A stretch of 9,348 nt of DNA from positions 1 through 9,348 of the forward strand of contig JAUWQG010000032.1 of the NCBI GenBank assembly GCA_030611185.1, written 5' to 3'. Source of the stretch: Nitrososphaerota archaeon. Its GTDB lineage: Archaea > Thermoproteota > Nitrososphaeria > Nitrososphaerales > Nitrosopumilaceae. Positions 4,783-9,348 of this stretch are shown one piece after another (the first letter of the stretch is position 1; every line of letters begins with the position of its first letter). The notes beneath the pieces are model-generated. The model was not told where the DNA came from, searched no databases, and saw only the letters and a program-made list of their open reading frames with translations. The position numbers and the translations under genes are program-made.

Positions 4783-5700
4783 ATGAATTTTTACTCGGTT
4801 ATTTTTTTAATAGTTTTTTCAATAATTATCATTATTCCTGTAGCAAACGCTCAGACCTTAAATGAAATTTCAAACCAGAAATCAATTCAAGTAACAATCA
4901 GTTTAACAGAGGAAATGCATGTAATTCATGTAGTTAATGTTCTAGACATTCCTAGCCAAATAGGTTTGATTGATGGTACAATAACAAATCTTTCAGTTAA
5001 AGATCAAGAAGGAAATGACTTACAATATGGTACAATTGGTAATGATAATTCTTTAATGATCCTTCCCTCAAATAAAGAAGTAATTATAGAATATGATCTT
5101 GGAGATAAATTAAGTCTAATAGATAATGTTTGGACTTTGGATTTTCTTTATCTTGATAATGTATCTTTCATGTTTCCTCAACAAGTAGACATTATTTTTG
5201 TAGATTCTAAACCTGCATATCTGGGTGAAAAAAAAGGAATTTTATGTCATGGTTGCCAAATGATTTTAGAGTATTCTTTAGATGAACCAAAATTATTAGA
5301 AAATATAAAAATTCAAGATAAAGAGTATTTGATTGAAGTTAGAACTTGGGCAGAAATAAATCAATTTAGTTTTGATCCTGCTTTAAAAGGAATAAATTTT
5401 CAAGTAACAGGAGAAAATGCCTTTGTTACAACTATTATTCCCATCAATTTTTTGGAGGAACCGTATCAAGTATTTTTAAATGAAGAAAAAATAAATTTTC
5501 AGGATTATATTACCAATGGAACCCATGTTTGGCTAAATATGAGACCTCAGAATTCAGGTGAGATTTCAATTACAGGTACAGTTGTGCCAGAAATTGTCAC
5601 ATCTTCAGAATATGAGTTTTCAGTAGAATATGTTGTTGTAGGTATTGTGATTATTGGAATAGCTATTGTTGGTATATTTTTCTTTAAAAGAAAAAAATGA
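4783..5700 (+). CDS. Secreted protein with C-terminal membrane anchor, family unknown
   Basis: The 305-residue product has an N-terminal signal peptide (hydrophobic to about residue 20, likely cleavage after ANA at 23) and a C-terminal membrane helix (about 284-301) followed by FKRKK, so the roughly 260-residue body should face outside. The body is rich in beta strand; it contains a CHGC pair (155-158), which could bind a metal or form a disulfide, and three N-glycosylation sequons (Asn69, Asn126, Asn245). The part just before the anchor (VWLNMRPQNSGEISITGTV) looks like the last strands of an Ig-like domain. I do not recognise a family. ATG follows the cyclophilin stop codon with no gap, so the two are probably co-transcribed and translated by reinitiation; a folding-helper link is conceivable but unproven. 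Confidence 0.85.
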   Translation: MNFYSVIFLIVFSIIIIIPVANAQTLNEISNQKSIQVTISLTEEMHVIHVVNVLDIPSQIGLIDGTITNLSVKDQEGNDLQYGTIGNDNSLMILPSNKEVIIEYDLGDKLSLIDNVWTLDFLYLDNVSFMFPQQVDIIFVDSKPAYLGEKKGILCHGCQMILEYSLDEPKLLENIKIQDKEYLIEVRTWAEINQFSFDPALKGINFQVTGENAFVTTIIPINFLEEPYQVFLNEEKINFQDYITNGTHVWLNMRPQNSGEISITGTVVPEIVTSSEYEFSVEYVVVGIVIIGIAIVGIFFFKRKK

Positions 5701-5701
5701 C

Positions 5702-5857
5702 TTAATCTCCACTTGAACCACAAGAACAAAAACCATATTCATCTATTCTAATATTACACACTGGGCATTTTTCCCCATACTCTACTTCCCATGGTTCTTT
5801 TCCAAATAGTTTAAAATGATCATCTATTTCCAGAGGGATTTCTCTTTTTTTTTCCAA
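5702..5857 (-). CDS. 51-residue zinc-ribbon-like small protein
   Basis: A short minus-strand frame from TTG 5857 to TAA 5702 encodes 51 residues. The first 30 are charged and helical/strand-like (EIPLEIDDHFKLFGKEPWEV); the last 21 hold CPVC (31-34) and CSC (44-46), a four-Cys arrangement with ten residues between the pairs, typical of a small zinc ribbon. An in-frame TAA lies three codons upstream of the TTG, which fixes the start region; there is no ATG in the frame. A TATA-like stretch (CTATGTATAGT on the coding strand) lies about 26 nt upstream, and the same AT-rich region serves the divergent Cys-rich gene at 5909. It converges on the secreted-protein gene with a one-base gap. Family and role are unknown; the case rests on the Cys pattern. 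Confidence 0.62.
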   Translation of the reverse strand: MEKKREIPLEIDDHFKLFGKEPWEVEYGEKCPVCNIRIDEYGFCSCGSSGD

Positions 5858-5877
5858 TAATTACTATACGGAGAAGA

Positions 5878-5888
5878 ACTATACATAG
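5878..5888. promoter_or_regulatory. Shared divergent TATA region of the two Cys-rich genes
   Basis: The nearly symmetrical ACTATACATAG lies about 26 nt from both the minus-strand TTG at 5857 and the plus-strand ATG at 5909. The 51-nt gap leaves little room for two separate promoters, so the pair may share one bidirectional element. Confidence 0.45.
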
Positions 5889-5908
5889 ATTATAGAATAT
5901 GAAGTATT

Positions 5909-6100
5909 ATGAAAATTGAGTGTGGATGTCATTGTATCAAATGTGGAAAAACAGACCTTGAATCAAATCAAGTAGGAAAAACTGAAGAAGATGGATATTT
6001 TGACATGCATCATACTTGTAAAAATTGTAATGCTCACTTTGACCATCTTGAAGGAGAAATTTTTGATTCCTGTAAAAAGTGTAAATTTAATTCTAATTAG
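5909..6100 (+). CDS. 63-residue Cys-rich zinc-binding-type protein
   Basis: The product has eight Cys: CGCHC (5-9) and Cys12, then CKNC (37-40) and CKKC (55-58), with His8, His34, His35, His43 and His46. This suggests two zinc sites, the first formed by CxCHCxxC at the N-terminus and the second by two CxxC pairs that form a ribbon around HTCKNCNAHFDHLE. It is cytoplasmic with no signal peptide. ATG is the start, with TATA-like sequence about 26 nt upstream. The 3' end overlaps that of the convergent gene by 4 nt (stop codons interleave). The family is not recognised. Its divergent neighbour is another small Cys protein, which hints at a common function, for example metal storage or a regulatory or ribosome-associated role. 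Confidence 0.8.
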   Translation: MKIECGCHCIKCGKTDLESNQVGKTEEDGYFDMHHTCKNCNAHFDHLEGEIFDSCKKCKFNSN

Positions 6101-6573
6101 TTAAAAATTGCTTCTTCTACAAAGTAATGTGTTCTATTTTCTGTAGAATTTTTGCAAATCTCTTTGTTTGAAGCCATATTTACAAGAGCTTTTGAAACAT
6201 CTAGAGGACTTGCAACCCATCCATATTCGCGTAATTGTTGTATAGTATCAGTAACTGTTCTTGGAACATTAAAGAAAGCATTTTTTTCTAAAATCTGTAA
6301 TTTGTCTTTAATTTCAGATGACTGTATTGATTTTGGTTCGTTAAACTCAGGTTCAAATATTTCAACATCTTCCAAAGAGTTCAAACTATCAAAATTTGAT
6401 TCATTGATAATTGGATTGCTTGGTGGATTCTCGTAAATAGGCTTAGTTTGATTTTCTTCCATTAGTTTGGCTAAATTTTCAATTACTTCTCCCAAAGTTT
6501 GATTATCAACATAAAAGTCTCTAGAATCTACTTCAATTTCATTTTCCCCAAATTTCAGTTTAATTTTTGCCAT
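6097..6573 (-). CDS. Two-part putative DNA-binding protein with conserved C-terminal helical domain
   Basis: This 158-residue protein has three zones. Residues 1-38 form a beta-rich, ubiquitin-like start (MAKIKLKFGENEIEVD) and one helix. Residues 42-90 are an acidic, Asn/Pro/Glu-rich linker that is probably disordered. Residues 90-158 form a compact helical domain with PRTVTDTIQQLREYGW (104-119) and SPLDVSKALVNMASNKEI (122-139), ending NRTHYFV. The last part resembles a winged-helix-like domain that, from memory, recurs in many thaumarchaeal hypothetical proteins; helix-turn-helix function is inferred. ATG start, with an AT-rich TATA-like stretch (GAATAAATTAA) about 26 nt upstream. The gene is divergent from the WHy-like gene at 6706 and convergent with the Cys-rich gene. 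Confidence 0.75.
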   Translation of the reverse strand: MAKIKLKFGENEIEVDSRDFYVDNQTLGEVIENLAKLMEENQTKPIYENPPSNPIINESNFDSLNSLEDVEIFEPEFNEPKSIQSSEIKDKLQILEKNAFFNVPRTVTDTIQQLREYGWVASPLDVSKALVNMASNKEICKNSTENRTHYFVEEAIFN

Positions 6574-6705
6574 CTGTTCCTAAATTAAGGAGTTTTAATT
6601 TATTCTGTTAGCTCTAATGAGCTTAAAGACTAGATCAAAAAATTTACACATGTTATTGGGATTTTTTCTCTTTTAGATTAAAAAGGAATTTTTCAAATAT
6701 TACGC
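6574..6705. promoter_or_regulatory. Divergent intergenic region
   Basis: This gap holds the promoters of the flanking divergent genes. TATA-like elements are GAATAAATTAA (coding strand, near 6594-6604) for the minus-strand gene and GATTAAAAAGG (6677-6687) for the plus-strand gene, each about 26 nt from its ATG. A perfect short inverted repeat AGCTC-TAAT-GAGCT (6610-6623) lies next to the first one. Confidence 0.4.
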
Positions 6706-7158
6706 ATGAATAAATCAAGAAAGGCTGCAATCATTGTCTTTGTTATAGGCATGGGCATTTTTGGATATTCACAATACGCTTCAGCATCTCAGATAGGGGT
6801 AATAATTACAGAGAGCGATCTTATTGAAAAAACTAATCGAGGTTCGTCATATAATGTGGAATTAGAATTTGAAAATCCTTCCTTGTTAATATTGGCAGCA
6901 GGGGAGACTGATTTTTTTGTAATAGTAGATGGTAAGACAGTTGGGGAAGGGAAATTAGAGCCATTCACTTTACCAGCATTAGGCAGTAGTTCAGCTAGCG
7001 GTACCTTTCAAACAGAACCTAATTTAGAATCACAGGAAGTTCCCATAGTAAAAATAAGTGGAATAACAAAATATGATGTCTTATTTTCAACTATAGATGT
7101 TCCTTTTGTATTCTATCCGACTGAAGAACAAGCAAGAGAATTTATACATCAAGATTAA
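6706..7158 (+). CDS. Second membrane-anchored WHy/LEA14-like protein
   Basis: The 150-residue product has a basic N-terminus (MNKSRK), one hydrophobic segment (about 7-22) ending in YASAS, which may be a signal peptide or an anchor, and a beta-rich extracytoplasmic domain. The domain shows the WHy/LEA14 pattern: a strand into FENPSLLIL (55-63, Asn57-Pro58), then DFFVIVDGKTVGEGKLEPF (69-87), close to the LVKNPSDTT...LFADGTLLGSG pattern of the protein at 757-1251. This makes the two probable distant paralogues. The WHy fold is linked to stress tolerance, but the archaeal role is not known. ATG start with a TATA-like stretch 26 nt upstream; the kinase gene follows after 11 nt, so co-transcription is likely. 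Confidence 0.68.
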   Translation: MNKSRKAAIIVFVIGMGIFGYSQYASASQIGVIITESDLIEKTNRGSSYNVELEFENPSLLILAAGETDFFVIVDGKTVGEGKLEPFTLPALGSSSASGTFQTEPNLESQEVPIVKISGITKYDVLFSTIDVPFVFYPTEEQAREFIHQD

Positions 7159-7169
7159 TTTTTTATAAA

Positions 7170-8063
7170 ATGCTAACTGTTTTTGGATCTACTGCATTAG
7201 ACACTATAAGGACACCAAAAAAAGTTTTAAAAAATGTATTAGGAGGCGCAGCTACATTTGCTGCTATATCTGCAAGCAATTTTGTTAATACGGGTTTAAT
7301 TGCAGTTGTAGGAAAAGATTTTCCAAAAAAGTATCAAAAAATTTTATCAAAACATCTAGACTTGAAGGGATTTACTGTCAAGGAGGGTAAAACATTTCGT
7401 TATGATGGAAGATTTGATAATACTCTAAGTACTAGAGAAACTTTGAAAACAGAACTTAATGTGTTAGAAGATTTTAAACCAAGTGTACCAGAAGAGTACA
7501 AAAAATCTCAATTTGTGTATCTAGCAAATAATGATCCGGATCAAAATACAAATCTCATAAAAGAATTTGATAAAGTTAAATTTTCAATGTGTGATACTAT
7601 AGATTTCTGGATTTCTACAAAACGCGAATCGGTGATTAAGATGATAAAAGCAGTAGATGCTGTGGTAATAAATGACGAAGAGGCCAAACTCCTAACCAAA
7701 GAATTCAATCTGATAAAATGTGCTAAAAAAATCATGAGTTGGGGAGCAAAATATGTAATTATTAAAAAAGGGGAACATGGATCTTTGATGTTTTTTGATG
7801 ATGTGATATTCCCTTCAGCTGGATTCTCTTTAGAAGATGTTGTTGATCCTACAGGAGCAGGAGACTCATTTGCTGGAGCCATGATTGGTTATTTAGCTAG
7901 CAAAAAATCCACAAGTCTTTCAGATATAAAAAAGGCTGTCATTTATGGAAATGTTTTAGGATCTTTTGCAGTAGAAGAATATGGTTTAGGAGGTTTACTT
8001 CAATTAAAAAAATCAGATATTACAAAACGAATGAAATTATATGAAAAAATGATTCGGTTCTAA
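7170..8063 (+). CDS. PfkB/ribokinase-family sugar or nucleoside kinase
   Basis: This 297-residue cytoplasmic enzyme transfers phosphate from ATP to a hydroxyl of a sugar or nucleoside. It has the PfkB signatures: the early Gly-Gly motif LGGAATFAA (residues 24-32), NDEE (168-171) of the Mg/phosphate site, KKGEHGS (199-205) and the anion-hole motif DPTGAGDSFAGA (226-237), with Asp232 as the catalytic base. The lid region is short, as in archaeal nucleoside kinases and ribokinase-like proteins. The pattern TRETLKTELNVLEDFKPSVP (88-107) is shared with a bacterial and archaeal subgroup of unassigned PfkB kinases, so the substrate cannot be named. ATG start at 7170, 11 nt after the WHy-like stop. 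The dUTPase gene follows after 22 nt, which suggests a nucleotide or nucleoside context but does not prove it. Confidence 0.9.
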   Translation: MLTVFGSTALDTIRTPKKVLKNVLGGAATFAAISASNFVNTGLIAVVGKDFPKKYQKILSKHLDLKGFTVKEGKTFRYDGRFDNTLSTRETLKTELNVLEDFKPSVPEEYKKSQFVYLANNDPDQNTNLIKEFDKVKFSMCDTIDFWISTKRESVIKMIKAVDAVVINDEEAKLLTKEFNLIKCAKKIMSWGAKYVIIKKGEHGSLMFFDDVIFPSAGFSLEDVVDPTGAGDSFAGAMIGYLASKKSTSLSDIKKAVIYGNVLGSFAVEEYGLGGLLQLKKSDITKRMKLYEKMIRF

Positions 8064-8085
8064 AAAGATTTAATTTAAATAATTT

Positions 8086-8460
8086 GTGTTAAAAAAACAT
8101 CTGTTGTCTCAAGAAACATCCAAAAAAAATGAGGATCGCTTAGAGGCCATATTCAAATTACAGAAGGGTTTGTCAGAAATGATGAATTTGGATAGATATC
8201 CAAAAGATTCGGAAAATAGAGTTTCTGCTTTATGTACTGCAATCATGCACGAAGCTGTAGAATTACAAAGAACTACAAATTGGAAATGGTGGAAAACTCC
8301 AATTCCATTTAATGAAGCAGATGCTCGTGAAGAATTAATTGATATTTGGCATTTTGTTGTGCAAGCCTCTTTGGAACTTAATTTAACTCCAAATGATATT
8401 GTAGAAGAATATAAGAAAAAAAATGAAATTAATAGAGAAAGGCAAAGAACCGGCTATTAG
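8086..8460 (+). CDS. All-alpha (dimeric-type) dUTP pyrophosphatase
   Basis: This 124-residue all-helical protein matches the dimeric dUTPase/dCTPase family (dUTPase_2), part of the all-alpha NTP pyrophosphatase group. Visible motifs are HEAVEL (55-60) with metal-binding Glu56 and Glu59, the family hallmark NWKWWK (65-70), EELIDIWHF (82-90) with Glu83 and Asp86, and the C-terminal KKNEINRERQRTGY (111-124). It should hydrolyse dUTP to dUMP, keeping uracil out of DNA and feeding thymidylate synthesis. At 124 residues it is shorter than typical protozoan or bacterial dimeric dUTPases (roughly 160-280), close to the compact core. The start is GTG at 8086, with no ATG before the core. Its 3' end overlaps the convergent MtrA-like gene by 4 nt. 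Confidence 0.85.
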   Translation: MLKKHLLSQETSKKNEDRLEAIFKLQKGLSEMMNLDRYPKDSENRVSALCTAIMHEAVELQRTTNWKWWKTPIPFNEADAREELIDIWHFVVQASLELNLTPNDIVEEYKKKNEINRERQRTGY

Positions 8461-8927
8461 ATTATTTGTTGTTTAATTTTATTAAAATTTGTTTCATTAG
8501 TCATATTAACAAGATTAATTTCATTTCTAAAATAATTAATTTGTGATTGAGAAACTGTAAGATATGGATCAGGACTTGTTGAGCCTATTATTCTTCCGGT
8601 GTTATCAATGCCGTTATTGTGTAATTCAAACAAAGAATGTCCTGCTTTCTGTCCCCAAACCTCTTTACCGCAAACAATTATTGTTTTAATTTTTTTATTT
8701 TTATTTACATGTAGGATTATTTCGTCTATTCCTTTATTTTCAGATAGTAACCTTCCTACGATGGAAACATGTTGTAGAATATCAGAATTTGAAATTTTTT
8801 TTAGAAGATCTAGGCTTGAAAGTGTGCAAACAGCAATAGTACAATCATGGTTTCCTTGGTATGATTCTTCAGGAATTGGCAATATTGCCTTACACAATTC
8901 ACCAACAATATTGCCCAATTTATTCAT
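8457..8927 (-). CDS. Orphan MtrA-like protein (tetrahydromethanopterin methyltransferase subunit A fold)
   Basis: The product resembles MtrA, the corrinoid subunit of the methanogen Na+-pumping methyltransferase. From the ATG at 8927 (156 residues), landmarks in order are CTIAVCTLSS, VGRLLSENKGIDEII, TIIVCGKEVWGQKAGHSL, ELHNNGIDNTGRIIG and the final NLVNMTNETN; methanogen MtrA has the same order with CHTENLGIEK at the ligand loop. The histidine that binds cobalt there is replaced by Leu in RLLSEN, so canonical cobamide binding is doubtful. No C-terminal membrane anchor and no other Mtr subunit are present. A GTG at 8936 would add three residues; a TATA element centred near 8955 favours ATG 8927. 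Related MtrA-like domains outside methanogens (DUF4346 type) are the likeliest family. A role in folate- or pterin-linked one-carbon chemistry is conjecture. Confidence 0.75.
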   Translation of the reverse strand: MNKLGNIVGELCKAILPIPEESYQGNHDCTIAVCTLSSLDLLKKISNSDILQHVSIVGRLLSENKGIDEIILHVNKNKKIKTIIVCGKEVWGQKAGHSLFELHNNGIDNTGRIIGSTSPDPYLTVSQSQINYFRNEINLVNMTNETNFNKIKQQII

Positions 8928-8950
8928 AAAAACCACATAGATGGATTTTC

Positions 8951-8960
8951 AATATACTTT
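8951..8960 (-). promoter_or_regulatory. TATA element of the MtrA-like gene
   Basis: AAAGTATATT on the coding strand lies 26-28 nt before the ATG at 8927 and only 19 nt before the GTG at 8936, which decides the start in favour of the ATG. Confidence 0.5.
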
Positions 8961-9003
8961 ATTGCCTGACTAGTCTATAAATCTCCTTGAATAGCTATGA
9001 ATT

Positions 9004-9011
9004 TTTATATT
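9004..9011 (+). promoter_or_regulatory. TATA element of the right-edge membrane protein gene
   Basis: TTTATATT is centred 26 nt before the ATG at 9034, favouring that ATG over the in-frame TTG at 9019. Confidence 0.5.
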
Positions 9012-9033
9012 TCAAAAATTGGCAAACGACATA

Positions 9034-9348
9034 ATGAAGCCAAATCATCTTGAAGAGTCAGATGCTGCTTACAAAGTTTTTTTGTACATCTTTTATGTTT
9101 GTGGGTTCATTATGGTATCCACCCTTGTTTTTGGCGTGTATGTTACCATGGTTGAGTGGATGGAAAGTGGAAAATACGTGATGGGTGAAGCAATACACAA
9201 TACAGTTATTCCATTTGAAAATTTTGCAAGAGTTTCAACTTGGATATTTTTTTCTACCATTATTGGTTGGTATTGTGTTACAAGAATTGGTTGGAAAAGA
9301 ACAGCAGGAAATAAAATTATTGGTTTGAGAATGGCGTTGCTTCAACTA
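9034..9348 (+). CDS. Membrane protein, N-terminal part (cut by window end)
   Basis: The frame is open from ATG 9034 to the window end, showing 105 residues. A short polar start (MKPNHLEESDAAY) is followed by a first membrane segment at about residues 14-39 and, after an acidic loop (EWMESGKYVMGEAIHNT), a second at about 67-84. Then comes a basic stretch, TRIGWKRTAGNKIIGLRM, like the loop that follows a helix on the cytoplasmic side. The pattern of two helices with a short R/K-rich turn recalls small RDD-like membrane proteins, but this is too weak to name a family. The in-frame TTG at 9019 would add five residues; the TATA element favours the ATG. The gene is divergent from the MtrA-like gene. 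Confidence 0.75.
   Translation, partial: MKPNHLEESDAAYKVFLYIFYVCGFIMVSTLVFGVYVTMVEWMESGKYVMGEAIHNTVIPFENFARVSTWIFFSTIIGWYCVTRIGWKRTAGNKIIGLRMALLQL

Noticed and set aside
5547..5729. 60-codon minus-strand frame at the end of the secreted protein gene
   Set aside because: Its hydrophobic and Thr-rich sequence is just the complement of the C-terminal membrane helix.
6152..6436. 94-codon plus-strand frame opposite the two-part regulator
   Set aside because: Shadow of the minus-strand gene, whose C-terminal domain is recognisable; composition is Ser-rich without motifs.
7541..7882. 113-codon minus-strand frame inside the PfkB kinase
   Set aside because: It mirrors the kinase coding sequence, including the region of the DPTGAGD motif; the kinase is unmistakable.
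8599..8940. 113-codon plus-strand frame opposite the MtrA-like gene
   Set aside because: The minus strand gives a clear MtrA-like protein; this one is its shadow, despite some Cys and hydrophobic runs.

Overview
The window looks like chromosomal DNA of an ammonia-oxidising marine archaeon of the Nitrosopumilus type (Thaumarchaeota/Nitrososphaerota). The DNA is strongly AT-rich. Several starts are TTG or GTG, with archaeal TATA elements about 26-28 nt upstream of the start codon, which predicts leaderless mRNAs. One tRNA carries an unusual intron. The gene set (BluB, archaeal cyclophilin, PfkB kinase, WHy/LEA14-like membrane proteins, small Cys-rich proteins) fits such a genome. This assignment is recognition from memory, not a database result.

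Layout. 1-1257: the end of an unrecognised protein, a convergent four-helix CopD-like membrane protein, and a divergent membrane-anchored WHy/LEA14-like protein. 1258-2812: tRNA-Val(GAC) on the minus strand, bluB, a tRNA-Arg(CCU) interrupted by a 17-18 nt D-loop intron, and a flavodoxin-fold NAD(P)H:flavin reductase. 2813-3134 is an AT-rich stretch with an exact 13-bp inverted repeat and no credible gene. 3135-4080: a 41-residue Cys-rich protein, then on the minus strand a two-helix membrane protein whose frame continues, after a shift at a run of ten A, into a coiled-coil tail, and a small HTH protein whose promoter holds an inverted repeat between TATA box and start. 4306-5700: a cyclophilin followed without any gap by a secreted, C-terminally anchored protein. 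5702-6573: three small genes, including two zinc-binding-type proteins transcribed divergently and a putative DNA-binding regulator. 6706-8460: a second WHy/LEA14-like protein, a PfkB-family kinase and an all-alpha dUTPase, all on the plus strand with short gaps. 8457-9348: an orphan MtrA-like protein without the canonical cobamide-binding histidine, and the start of a membrane protein cut by the window end.

How the parts fit. The clearest functional link is BluB plus flavin reductase: BluB destroys FMNH2 to make dimethylbenzimidazole, the lower ligand of cobalamin, and needs a reductase to supply it. PfkB kinase plus dUTPase suggests nucleoside/nucleotide housekeeping, though the kinase substrate is unknown. 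No mobile element, CRISPR array, defence cassette or prophage is visible. The most unusual points are the tRNA-Arg D-loop intron, the A10 frame break, the HTH protein's self-operator and the MtrA-like protein.
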